A DNA stretch of 11,414 bases from Deltaproteobacteria bacterium (GTDB taxonomy: Bacteria > Desulfobacterota > Dissulfuribacteria > Dissulfuribacterales > UBA3076): NCBI GenBank assembly GCA_027004315.1, contig JALTHV010000405.1:4821-16234 (forward strand), written 5' to 3'. The notes beneath the pieces are model-generated. The model made no database searches. It was not told the origin of the DNA and saw only the letters and a list, made by a program, of their open reading frames with translations. The translations under genes were made by a program, and so were the position numbers. Position 1 is the stretch's first letter. Each line of letters opens with the position of its first letter. Below are positions 1 to 6,803 of the stretch, piece after piece.

Positions 1-128
1 GGCCCATTCAGGAATACCTGAAGGGTCAGCGTCGATTTCGTCATCTGGGTGAGGAGCAGATTAGCTATATCCAGAGGCGGGTAGATGCCGAATACGAAAA
101 GCTGGTAAGGTTGTCAGAGACAACATAA
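1..128 (+). CDS. porB: 2-oxoacid (probably pyruvate):ferredoxin oxidoreductase beta subunit, 3' end only
   Basis: The gene enters from outside the window; the open frame starts at base 3 and gives 41 residues before TAA at 126-128. The tail begins PIQEYLKGQRRFRHL, continues with EEQISYIQRRVDAEYEKL and ends SETT. The 'P-x-x-EYLK-x-Q-x-RFRHL' stretch followed by an amphipathic helix is how I know the C-terminus of PorB, the thiamine-pyrophosphate-binding beta subunit of pyruvate:ferredoxin oxidoreductase in anaerobes; that complex interconverts pyruvate and acetyl-CoA plus CO2 with ferredoxin in the cytoplasm. Because only the tail is visible, a related 2-oxoacid:ferredoxin oxidoreductase with another substrate cannot be excluded. 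No terminator hairpin of its own is visible; a palindromic mobile element starts 9 bp after the stop and may serve as one. Confidence 0.72.
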   Translation, partial: PIQEYLKGQRRFRHLGEEQISYIQRRVDAEYEKLVRLSETT

Positions 129-136
129 AGGTGCAC

Positions 137-282
137 GTAACTGTTCACATTCCCCCGGCCAGCAGTAGCATTTTGAATGGTTTCAGGAGCATCGCTTGAT
201 GCACAAGATCAGGGCCTCTGCCTATTAATCCGCACTGAAACCCTTCAAAATGCTACCACTGGCCGGAGACATGGACGGTTGC
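137..282 (+). mobile_element. Palindromic element, copy A (arm-less module)
   Basis: This 146-bp non-coding module begins GTAACTG (137) and ends CGGTTGC (282), imperfect inverted termini. The long arms are 157-186 and 235-264 (30 bp, few mismatches) and enclose a 48-nt core with a GCATC-gctt-GATGC hairpin and a second small hairpin. The core has the same orientation as copies C and E. Its arms belong to the 'ttttgaa' sub-type shared with copy C, while copies B, D and E carry 'tttttca'. No target duplication is recognisable at these ends. It sits between the porB-like gene and the gene at 373, both on the plus strand, and may act as a transcript 3' structure. Confidence 0.8.
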
Positions 283-285
283 AAC

Positions 286-308
286 AGGAGGGGGATGTGA
301 ACGGTTAC
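286..308 (+). repeat. Extra right-end remnant of the palindromic element
   Basis: Directly after copy A there is a second right terminus: an AGGAGGGGG-like G tract followed by GTGAACGGTTAC (297-308). It matches the right ends of copy B and its half copy (G tract, then GATCGGTTAC or GAACGGTTAC). It is most simply the leftover end of a second, tandem copy, the same arrangement as in the composite at 4207-4467. Confidence 0.5.
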
Positions 309-372
309 ATCAACAGTATCAGGAAGGCCAGTTCTCTAAATGCCCAGATAACATGTGATAGGGAGTCAAATT

Positions 373-792
373 ATGAAAAAATTTGAAGCAGAATTAGATG
401 AGTTTTTGAATAGTTGGACCCAAGATCCCCACGGAAACAAGGCGGCCTTTTTGCGACTAAAAAACTACCTGGCTGCAAAATCTGGGGTCAAACTTGGCTT
501 CAAGGCCCGGCCAGGGATAACTTACTCTCTTCGGGCAGTCCATGAGAATCAGAAGGATAAAGACCTGTTTGTAATGGTAGATGTAATTGACGATGATCCC
601 ACAGATAGGTGGCTATCTGTCTGTTTCTATGGTGCCATGATCACAGATCCTGAAGAAAAGGGAAATTTTGTCCCGCAAGGGCTTTTGGGCGAAGATGCCC
701 ACTGTTTTGACATAGAGGATCCAAAAGATAAAGACCTTGCGTACGTAGAGGCCCGTCTAGATGAGGCATATCAGAAGGCATCTCAATCTTGA
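373..792 (+). CDS. Uncharacterised conserved-looking protein, 139 aa
   Basis: I chose the ATG at 373 because GGGAG at 361-365 sits seven bases upstream; an ATG at 355 in the same frame lacks such a site. The product (MKKFEAELDEFL..., 139 aa) is acidic and soluble, with no signal peptide or membrane segment. The N-terminal third looks helical (KAAFLRLKNYLAAKSG); the centre (residues about 45-115) has strand-like segments, including FKARPGITYSLRA, FVMVDVIDDDP and RWLSVCFYGAMITDP; a short helical tail follows. I think similar small proteins occur in Deltaproteobacteria, but I know no function or domain name for them. The next gene starts 39 bp downstream on the same strand, so the two may be cotranscribed. 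Confidence 0.72.
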   Translation: MKKFEAELDEFLNSWTQDPHGNKAAFLRLKNYLAAKSGVKLGFKARPGITYSLRAVHENQKDKDLFVMVDVIDDDPTDRWLSVCFYGAMITDPEEKGNFVPQGLLGEDAHCFDIEDPKDKDLAYVEARLDEAYQKASQS

Positions 793-831
793 CCATAGCC
801 AGAGACTTCACATGCAAAGATAAAAATAGCA

Positions 832-1359
832 ATGGCAACTACCTGTGAATCCACAATATTTCTAACGATATCATCTTATTTTACTGGGGAGCCAGTGCTC
901 GATACAGACAGGGAGAGGATCAGGCAAAAATTGGGTCCTGTCCTGGTGGAAGAGCTTGGCTTTAAACTCTCGGACTTATTGCTTGATCGGGAAGTACAGA
1001 TTGAAGCAAATGGTCAAAAGGTGATCTCTTTAGCAGATATAGTGGTACGTATTGACGGCCGCTCACTCATGGTCATCAGGGGAGGTCCAGGTTCTATAGT
1101 TACCAGAGAATCAGGGACTATTGCAATTGCCCGGCTTCTTGAGCCCGATTATATAGTTCCATGGGCAGTTCAGGCCAACCTTTCTGATGCCGCCTTGCTG
1201 GATGTCCGGAGGAAACGGGCGATCGCCTATGGCTGGGATGCGATACCCTCAAGGTCAAAGCTACTCAAGATGACCTCCGACTGGCCCCCTCCAAGGCTAC
1301 CAGAGAGGCGTATCCCAGTCGAGCGCCAGATCCTCTATTCCTATGATACCCATGGGTGA
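832..1359 (+). CDS. Orphan HsdR N-terminal-domain-like protein, 175 aa
   Basis: The product resembles the N-terminal nuclease-like domain of type I restriction enzyme R subunits (HSDR_N-type), found alone without the helicase/translocase part. The signs are 'GEPVLDTDRERIRQKL' (residues 19-34), 'VEELGF', then 'LADIVVRIDGRSLMVIRGGPGS' (67-88), 'VTRESGTIAIARLLEP' and 'GWDAIPSR'. In an active PD-(D/E)XK nuclease the first Asp (here D69) would be followed by an E-x-K motif; here that place reads V-I-R-G-G (81-85), so the acidic residue and lysine are absent. No hsdM or hsdS is nearby. The start codon has only a weak ribosome site; an upstream ATG at 812 hits a stop at once. It is probably a non-catalytic or repurposed stand-alone domain, role unknown. 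Confidence 0.72.
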   Translation: MATTCESTIFLTISSYFTGEPVLDTDRERIRQKLGPVLVEELGFKLSDLLLDREVQIEANGQKVISLADIVVRIDGRSLMVIRGGPGSIVTRESGTIAIARLLEPDYIVPWAVQANLSDAALLDVRRKRAIAYGWDAIPSRSKLLKMTSDWPPPRLPERRIPVERQILYSYDTHG

Positions 1360-1371
1360 CAGAGCAGGCTC

Positions 1372-1391
1372 AAGACGTCAGGTGACGTCTT
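1372..1391. promoter_or_regulatory. Perfect 20-bp palindrome downstream of the HsdR-N-like gene
   Basis: AAGACGTCA and TGACGTCTT (9-bp arms, 2-bp spacer) form a perfect dyad 12 bp after the stop codon of the preceding gene. It lacks a following T tract, so it is a poor intrinsic terminator; it could be a protein-binding site or an mRNA 3'-end hairpin (AAGACGTC-aggt-GACGTCTT). Confidence 0.45.
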
Positions 1392-1416
1392 AATATGCAG
1401 CTAGCCAGGATAATCA

Positions 1417-1445
1417 GTGTCTAAGCGAAAAGGTATTTTAGACAC
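1417..1445. promoter_or_regulatory. Inverted repeat GTGTCTAA / TTAGACAC upstream of lnt
   Basis: These are perfect 8-bp arms (1417-1424 and 1438-1445) with a 13-nt loop, followed by AATTTT. It may be a weak AT-rich terminator closing the upstream genes or an operator in front of lnt; the sequence does not decide between them. Confidence 0.4.
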
Positions 1446-1454
1446 AATTTTGAA

Positions 1455-1484
1455 TTCAAAAATTTGAATTCAAAAAAATATAAT
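1455..1484 (+). promoter_or_regulatory. Candidate lnt promoter overlapping twin TTTGAATTCAAA palindromes
   Basis: A perfect -10 hexamer TATAAT lies at 1479-1484, with a 4/6 -35 match TTCAAA at 1455-1460 and an 18-bp spacer. Two palindromes, at 1448-1461 and 1463-1474, each built on TTTGAATTCAAA, cover the -35 and spacer, an operator-like layout. The -10 box ends six bases before the lnt ATG, which would make the transcript leaderless. The region is AT-rich, so a chance match is possible. Confidence 0.4.
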
Positions 1485-1490
1485 CTTAAT

Positions 1491-3077
1491 ATGTCAAAGG
1501 TGTCCTGCTTGCTGGCCCTATTTTCAGGCCTGCTGTTAAGCGTCTCTTTTCCACCCTTTTCCCTCTTCCCTGCCATTGCAATAGCCCTCGTTCCTCTGAT
1601 AGAGGCCGCCTGGGGTAGGGAATGGTTCTATGCAGGCCGCCTGGGATTTCTGGCCGGACTGGTCCATTTCTCTACACTCTTATGGTGGATATCTCCAACC
1701 ATCTCTCGATTTGGGAATCTGCCCGGTTGGGCTGCATGGCCTGTTTTTGGGCTCTTGGTCTGCTATTTGGCAATTTATCCGGCTATCTGGTCTGGCCTGG
1801 TAGGGTATTGGACATCTGGCAGTTACTGCCGTCTGCCCTTACCTCTTGCCCTTGCCGGCGCCTGGACACTCCTTGAGTGGATTAGGGGCCATGCCCTGAC
1901 CGGATTTGCATGGGATTATCTGGCCTATGCCTTGGAACCTGTCCCCCCTCTGATCCAGACAGCAGAGATCTGGGGGCCTTATGGCCTCACTTTTTTTATC
2001 GTCTTGCTGAATGTGCTGCTCTGGCAATCCTGGAAGGGTCCTATCACAGGTATAGACGATTCAGGCCTTCAGGGAAACAGACGTATAAGGCTGGCCCGAA
2101 TCGGTCTAGTCCTGGTCTGCATAACAGGCCTGTGGTTTTATGGCAAATGGAGGATGGAGGATATAGCCCATGGTGATGCCCGGCTCCCTGCAGCCAAAAT
2201 TGCTGCCATACAGGCCGCAATTCCTCAGGACAAAAAGTGGGATCCCGCCTTTCAGACTGCAACCATGAGGACCTATTATAAATTGACCCTGGAGGCCATC
2301 AAAAAATTCAATAAATCAGAGGGGGGTCAGATACTCCCCAGTCTGGTCATCTGGCCAGAGACTGCCACCCCCTTTTACTTTCAGGACCAAGGCCCTCTAC
2401 GTAAAGATGTCCTGTCCATAGCAAGGAATCTGGATACAGCCCTGCTGTTTGGGAGTCCTGCATACCGCTTTGACGCTACAGGTAGTCCCGAATACCTGAA
2501 CAGTGCATACCTCCTTGGCCCTGATGGTGTCGTTGCAGGCAGATATGATAAGAGACACCTGGTCCCCTTCGGGGAGTATCTGCCTTGGGGATGGATCACT
2601 GCATGGGCACAGGGCTTCTTGCCCTCTACGGGCCAATTTAGTCCCGGATCCAAATCTATACCCCTTTCCTGGAGGGATTTCCACGTTGGGGTATTGATAT
2701 GCTTTGAAAGTATTTTCCCTGCCCTCAGCAGAGAGACTGTACGGGAAGGGGCTAATTTCCTGGCTGTCCTCACAAACGATGCCTGGTTTGGTCTTACAGG
2801 GGCACCATATCAGCATGAGGCCATGGCGGTATTCAGGGCCGTTGAGACCCGAAGATGGGTGATTCGGGCCGCCAATACAGGAATTAGCTCATTGATCAGC
2901 CCAGGTGGAGTAAGAAAGGAAAAAACCCCTCTGTTTAAGCCATGTTATATCGAGGGGACCATTCATCTGCGTAAAGACCGTACGCTATTTGTAAGATATG
3001 GGGCATCTTGGTTATTGTTATTTTGTCTATTCTGGGTCATAATTCCATTTTTTGGAAAGGGCTATAAAGGATTTTGA
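1491..3077 (+). CDS. lnt: Apolipoprotein N-acyltransferase
   Basis: Lnt transfers an acyl chain from phospholipid to the N-terminal cysteine of lipoproteins, the last maturation step, in the inner membrane. I start it at ATG 1491 (528 aa, close to the family length); the same frame stays open to a TTG at 1464 that lies inside a palindrome. Five to six hydrophobic segments occupy residues about 5-230 (for example LLALFSGLLLSVSFPP, WPVFGLLVCYLAIYP, GLTFFIVLLNVLLW) and one closes the C-terminus (WLLLFCLFWVII). The soluble part is a nitrilase-like domain with the Glu-Lys-Cys triad: E290 in WPETATPF, K354 in YDKRHLVPFGEYLP and C404 in LICFESIFP. No Shine-Dalgarno precedes the ATG. prfB begins 17 bp after the stop, so the two are likely one operon. 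Confidence 0.95.
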   Translation: MSKVSCLLALFSGLLLSVSFPPFSLFPAIAIALVPLIEAAWGREWFYAGRLGFLAGLVHFSTLLWWISPTISRFGNLPGWAAWPVFGLLVCYLAIYPAIWSGLVGYWTSGSYCRLPLPLALAGAWTLLEWIRGHALTGFAWDYLAYALEPVPPLIQTAEIWGPYGLTFFIVLLNVLLWQSWKGPITGIDDSGLQGNRRIRLARIGLVLVCITGLWFYGKWRMEDIAHGDARLPAAKIAAIQAAIPQDKKWDPAFQTATMRTYYKLTLEAIKKFNKSEGGQILPSLVIWPETATPFYFQDQGPLRKDVLSIARNLDTALLFGSPAYRFDATGSPEYLNSAYLLGPDGVVAGRYDKRHLVPFGEYLPWGWITAWAQGFLPSTGQFSPGSKSIPLSWRDFHVGVLICFESIFPALSRETVREGANFLAVLTNDAWFGLTGAPYQHEAMAVFRAVETRRWVIRAANTGISSLISPGGVRKEKTPLFKPCYIEGTIHLRKDRTLFVRYGASWLLLFCLFWVIIPFFGKGYKGF

Positions 3078-3093
3078 TGTACGGAGGTATAGT

Positions 3094-4210
3094 ATGGCTA
3101 CCATTAAAGACAGAGGCACACTAGATATACAGGGGCTGAAAGAGCACTTACAAGATGTTCATGGAAGATTAAAACGCCTTAGAGGTCATCTTTGATCAGG
3201 AGGCCCAGAATAAACGTCTTGCTGAGATAGACAAGGAGATGCTCTGTAAAGACTTCTGGGAAGACCCTAAATCAAAGGAACTCCTAAGAGAGCGATCCCT
3301 GATAATAGAGCAACAAAGTGATCTTAATGGCCTTTCTAAGCAACATGAGGAGCTCCATTTGCTTCTGGAGATGGCAGAAGAGGAAGGGGATATATCTGTC
3401 CTTAGAGATATAAAAGATGGATTAGAGGGACTGGATAAAGATATACGCCGTGTTGAGCTCGCAAGCCTCCTTTCAGGCCCACATGATCGCAATAATGCTA
3501 TTGTGACAATCCATGCCGGGGCAGGGGGGACCGAGGCCCAGGACTGGGCCGAGATGTTGCTGAGGATGTATCTTCGCTGGTGTGACAGGCGGGGAGTAAG
3601 GGTCAAGATACTAGACATCATGCCAGGAGATGAGGCCGGCACAAAGAGTGTGACATTTCTGGCTGAGGGACTCTATACCTATGGCTACCTGAAATCTGAG
3701 GCCGGTGTGCACCGTCTTGTCCGCATTTCACCTTTCGATGCCTCAGGAAGGCGACATACCTCCTTTGCATCTGTCTTTGTAGCCCCGGATTTGGATAACA
3801 CCATCGAAATCGAGATAAATGAGAAGGATCTACGCATAGATACATATCGGTCCAGCGGGGCAGGGGGGCAACACGTCAACAAGACAAGCTCTGCCGTCCG
3901 TATTACCCATATACCCACCGGAATAGTTGTTCAGTGTCAGAATGAGAGATCTCAGCACAAAAATCGGGCTATTGCCCTGAAGGTCCTGAAGGCCAGGCTT
4001 TTTGAACGAGAAAAGGCAAAGAGAGACGCAAAAAAGCAGGCTGCCCGAGGGAATAAAAAGGAGATAGCGTGGGGAAGTCAAATTAGGTCCTATATACTCC
4101 AGCCCTATCAACTTGCCAAGGATCATCGTACAGGCATGGAGATAGGCAATGTAAGCGCAGTCCTGGATGGAAACCTGGATCCCTTTATCGAGGCATACCT
4201 GCAGATGTAA
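3094..4210 (+). CDS. prfB: Peptide chain release factor 2, with programmed +1 frameshift
   Basis: RF2 releases the finished peptide at UGA and UAA codons. A clear GGAGG (3083-3087) precedes ATG 3094. The first frame runs 33 codons to an in-frame TGA at 3193-3195; the rest continues in the +1 frame from GAT at 3194, so the joined protein is 371 aa, near the usual 365. The shift site reads AGAGGT-CAT-CTT-TGA-T: an internal Shine-Dalgarno-like run three bases before the slippery CTT, as in known prfB genes, where RF2 shortage favours the shift. Key motifs are the codon-reading tripeptide SPF (212-214) and the catalytic GGQ (257-259, SSGAGGQHVNKT). The annotation must join 3094-3192 and 3194-4210; it is not a pseudogene. 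The TAA stop (4208-4210) lies inside the end of a mobile element. Confidence 0.96.
3181..3196 (+). promoter_or_regulatory. prfB autoregulatory +1 frameshift site
   Basis: The site holds AGAGGT (SD-like), CAT, slippery CTT (3190-3192), stop TGA (3193-3195) and T. Phasing equals the E. coli AGGGGG-UAU-CUU-UGA site, but the SD-like run is weaker and the base after the stop is T rather than the usual C. Confidence 0.9.
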
Positions 4211-4467
4211 CCGTCACGTCCCCGGCCAGCGGTAGCCTTTTTTCAGGGTTTCAGTGCGGATTAATGGGCAGAGTGCCCTGATCTTGTGCATCAAGCGATG
4301 CTCCTGAAACCCTGAAAAAAGGCTACCGCTGGCCGGGGGGAATGTGATCGGTTACCAAAAATGATGCCCCAACTTATTGAGAAGTTACCCTGATCTTGTG
4401 CATCAAGCGATGCTCCTGAAACCCTGAAAAAAGGCTACCGCTGGCCGGGGGGAAATTGAACGGTTAC
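4207..4467 (-). mobile_element. Composite palindromic element, copies B + B'
   Basis: Copy B (4207-4355) begins GTAACCG, ends CGGTTAC and has perfect 31-bp arms at 4224-4254 and 4304-4334 around a 49-nt core with hairpins GGGCA-gag-TGCCC and GCATC-aagc-GATGC. It is followed by one outer arm (4356-4388, ending with the inverse of GTAACTTCTCAATAAGTT) and then by a right-half copy B' ending CGGTTAC at 4467. Bases 4276-4340 and 4388-4452 are a 65-bp perfect direct repeat. The whole block is flanked by CTGCAGAT (4199-4206) and CTGCAGGAT (4468-4476), a target-site duplication with one extra base. It lies between convergent prfB and birA and could end both transcripts. Confidence 0.8.
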
Positions 4468-4475
4468 CTGCAGGA

Positions 4476-5399
4476 TCAGGTCTCAATATAGCGAATTTCT
4501 CCTGAATTTACCTTGATCTCTTCACCACTGTCCAAGACCAGCCTTAGTCCTCCATCTGGTGCAATTCCCCTGGCCAGGGCCTCAAACTCCGGGGCAAGAT
4601 CGGCATCCAGGCCATAAATCACTCTGTGCCCTGGGGTGTCGCTCAGGAGATTCCAGCCATCTAATACAGGGTTTCGGGGTAGGCAGACAGATCCCATATC
4701 CAGACAGTCAGACTCCCATTGGTGGATAAGACCAAAGATCCAGCCGATTCGTGCCAGTACCCGGGCTGCGAGTTGTCTTATGGGCCAGTGTCTGCCTGTA
4801 GCTATGTAAAGGGACGTAGCCTGGGCAAGGTCCCTGGGAAAGGCCTCCACATTCACGTTGATCCCTATGCCAAAAAGGAGGTATGTCTGTCCCGACCTGG
4901 GGGCCCTGACTGTCTCTGACAGGACGCCGGCCACCTTGCGTCCCCTTATCAATATATCATTAATCCAGCGGATTTTTGAAGAGACCCCCATCTCTATAAG
5001 GACCTGGGCAATGGCCACTCCAGCCCCCAGATTGTAAAAAGACCAATTTTCATGAAAGAGAGAGGGATACAGGGCCAGGCATAGATATAGCCCCCCTTCA
5101 GGGGCCCACCAGCTCCGTCCCATCCTGCCCCTGGCCTGGGCAAGAGAACCGGCACACCAGACGCAGCCAGAAGGCAGATCTGTCCCATTACTATCGGCCT
5201 GGAGTATAGCCTTTCTGGCCAAGGGCATAAGCCTGTCGGCCGTTTTATAGTAATAGACTCTTTGACCAACTATCCTTGCCCGCTTCAAGATCTTTGACCT
5301 TGTTTCTTCACCCAGATCAGTCTTCATTGCAGCGTCTTGGAGCTGATAATGCATGATAAGCCCTTCCAATTCCAGGGCCCTTAAGGCATTTCTTGACAT
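4476..5399 (-). CDS. birA: Biotin--[acetyl-CoA-carboxylase] ligase
   Basis: This enzyme makes biotinyl-AMP and attaches biotin to a lysine of biotin carboxyl carrier proteins. The 307-aa product has the catalytic core from about residue 48: ARGRMGRSWWAPEGGLYL (89-106; R90-G91-R92 correspond to the GRGR nucleotide loop), RWINDIL (144-150, for the usual KWPND), GRKVAGVLSE with K155 at the position of the catalytic lysine, and GIGINVN (177-183). Residues about 255-307 fit the small C-terminal beta domain. The first 45 residues show no winged-helix repressor signature, so it is probably not a BirA-type repressor. The first Gly of GRGR is Ala (A89) and the upstream biotin-contacting Gln is replaced (L86 by alignment). 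The start has only a weak ribosome site. It converges on prfB and diverges from the gene at 5544. Confidence 0.88.
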   Translation of the reverse strand: MSRNALRALELEGLIMHYQLQDAAMKTDLGEETRSKILKRARIVGQRVYYYKTADRLMPLARKAILQADSNGTDLPSGCVWCAGSLAQARGRMGRSWWAPEGGLYLCLALYPSLFHENWSFYNLGAGVAIAQVLIEMGVSSKIRWINDILIRGRKVAGVLSETVRAPRSGQTYLLFGIGINVNVEAFPRDLAQATSLYIATGRHWPIRQLAARVLARIGWIFGLIHQWESDCLDMGSVCLPRNPVLDGWNLLSDTPGHRVIYGLDADLAPEFEALARGIAPDGGLRLVLDSGEEIKVNSGEIRYIET

Positions 5400-5543
5400 G
5401 GGCCTAGTTAGAATCCATAATTAATATCGAGGGGAGATCTTTTTTAAATAGCTCCAACCATGAAGCCAACCAGATATTGTTCCGGATTTTAGTCTGGATT
5501 CAAGCCAGAAGATCTCTAGATAGGGCATAAGGAGATAATTAGT

Positions 5544-6350
5544 ATGATACGTCAACCCGCTGTAGCCAACCAGTTTTATGACGGAAATCCCACCAGGCTT
5601 CACCACGACCTTGGCATGTTAATTGGTTCTGTTAAGGATGCAAGACCTGCAAAGGCCATTGTATCACCTCATGCTGGATATATCTATTCAGGGGCTGTAG
5701 CCGGGGCAACATATGCCCAGGTAGAGGTGCCCGAAACTGTCGTCATTTTAGGTCCAAACCATACAGGTGTAGGGTCTCCGGTAGCGGTAATGACCGAAGG
5801 GACATGGGACATGCCTATGGGGGCTGTCTCTATCTCAGAGGATCTGGCATCCCTGATAGTTGGATGCTCTGATTATCTTAAGGACGATGCAGAGGCCCAT
5901 ATTTATGAGCACTCGCTGGAGGTCCAGATACCATTTCTCCAGTATCGCCAGCCCAGATTGAGCATAGTTCCTGTGTGTCTCGGTGGGGCCTTCCCTTTTT
6001 CTATATGTGAGGAGATAGGCTCTTCTATAGCAGAAGCGGTGAAACAGATAGGGAGGCCCGTACTCCTGGTTGCCAGCTCTGATATGACTCATTATGAGCC
6101 ACAACAGCAGGCCCAGGCCAAAGACCGCTTGGCTATTGATAAAATTCTCGCTCTAGACCCCCAAGGGCTTTTAGAGACCGTGAGGAATCATGCTATATCG
6201 ATGTGCGGGGTGATACCGACTACCGTAGCCCTGATAGCCTCTCTGGCCTTGGGGGCAAATTCTGCCCGCCTGGTCCGATATGCTACATCTGGCGATATAA
6301 CTGGAGACTATGCACGGGTAGTTGGATATGCAGGCCTTATAATTGAATAG
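5544..6350 (+). CDS. amrB: MEMO1-family protein (AmmeMemoRadiSam system protein B)
   Basis: The product is the bacterial homologue of human MEMO1, a fold related to extradiol dioxygenases; bacterial members usually occur with AmmeMemoRadiSam A (AMMECR1 domain) and a radical SAM protein, and their exact role is not settled. The 268-aa protein is full length. Visible motifs are SPHAGYIYSG (H43), LGPNHTG (H73), EHSLEVQIPFLQ (H123), ASSDMTHYE (D180, H183) and MCGVIPT (C221). These match the metal/active-site set of MEMO1 (two N-terminal His, Asp/His pair, Cys). The start is supported by AAGGAG at 5529-5534, nine bases upstream of the ATG. It is transcribed divergently from birA across 144 bp in which I see no certain promoter. 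Neither partner gene is in the window. Confidence 0.9.
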   Translation: MIRQPAVANQFYDGNPTRLHHDLGMLIGSVKDARPAKAIVSPHAGYIYSGAVAGATYAQVEVPETVVILGPNHTGVGSPVAVMTEGTWDMPMGAVSISEDLASLIVGCSDYLKDDAEAHIYEHSLEVQIPFLQYRQPRLSIVPVCLGGAFPFSICEEIGSSIAEAVKQIGRPVLLVASSDMTHYEPQQQAQAKDRLAIDKILALDPQGLLETVRNHAISMCGVIPTTVALIASLALGANSARLVRYATSGDITGDYARVVGYAGLIIE

Positions 6351-6414
6351 TTGTGGGGCTTCACTTGGATACTCTACCGAAAAGCAGGTAAATAAATCCC
6401 GTGGGCCCTTGAAT

Positions 6415-6563
6415 GTAACTGTCTACATTCCCCCCCGGCCAGTAATAGCCTTTTGAAGGGTTTCAGGAGCATCGCTTGATGCACAAGATCAAGGCACTCT
6501 GCCTATTAATCCGCACTGAAACCCTTCAAAATGCTACCACTGGCCGAAGACGTGAACGGTTGC
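6415..6563 (+). mobile_element. Palindromic element, copy C (arm-less module)
   Basis: This 149-bp module runs from GTAACTG to CGGTTGC with arms at 6437-6466 and 6516-6545 of the 'ttttgaa' sub-type. The core hairpin is AGGCA-ctc-TGCCT (6492-6504), where copies B and E have GGGCA/TGCCC, a paired change. Flanks CCTTGAAT (6407-6414) and CTTTGCAT (6564-6571) agree at 6 of 8 positions, a plausible aged target duplication. It lies between the MEMO1-family gene and the tRNA. Confidence 0.8.
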
Positions 6564-6576
6564 CTTTGCATTAGAG

Positions 6577-6607
6577 TTGACTTTTGAGTCTAAAATTTTT
6601 ATATAAT
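6577..6607 (+). promoter_or_regulatory. Candidate sigma-70-type promoter upstream of tRNA-Gln
   Basis: TTGACT at 6577-6582 and TATAAT at 6602-6607 are 19 bp apart, or TATATA at 6600-6605 gives 17 bp. It lies about 105 bp before the mature tRNA, so the leader would be long. The stretch between them (6608-6717) holds no recognisable gene. Confidence 0.5.
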
Positions 6608-6717
6608 GTCTGAATAGGAATTTTGAGGGTTGTCTTCTTGATCTAGACCCGGAATTACTGATATATTAAGGTCATATCATTCTTTTAAATTCTATATAGT
6701 CTTTCAGATTTTATTAC

Positions 6718-6791
6718 TGGGGGATCGTTTAATGGCAGGACAGTAGACTCTGAATCTGCTTATCTAGGTTCGAATCCTAGTCCCCCAGCCA
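6718..6791 (+). tRNA. tRNA-Gln (anticodon CTG)
   Basis: The sequence folds as a complete tRNA of 74 nt with encoded CCA. The acceptor stem is TGGGGGA (6718-6724) with TCCCCCA (6781-6787). The D stem pairs GTT with GAC; the anticodon stem GTAGA/TCTGC (6743-6747, 6755-6759) holds the loop CTCTGAA with anticodon CTG at 6750-6752. The T arm is CTAGG-TTCGAAT-CCTAG, and discriminator G with CCA ends at 6791. It reads CAG glutamine codons. The weak T-containing first acceptor pair is typical of tRNA-Gln. A palindromic element starts 12 bp after it and another lies upstream of its candidate promoter. Confidence 0.97.
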
Positions 6792-6803
6792 TTTATGGAT
6801 TTA

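Noticed and set aside
177..386. 69-codon plus-strand frame across copy A
   Set aside because: Most of it is the palindromic element; it is a by-product of the repeat and overlaps the real gene start at 373.
3193..3195. In-frame TGA early in prfB read as a nonsense mutation or pseudogene
   Set aside because: The surrounding CTT-TGA with an upstream SD-like run is the known programmed frameshift site of this gene, and the downstream frame is intact to the GGQ motif and stop.
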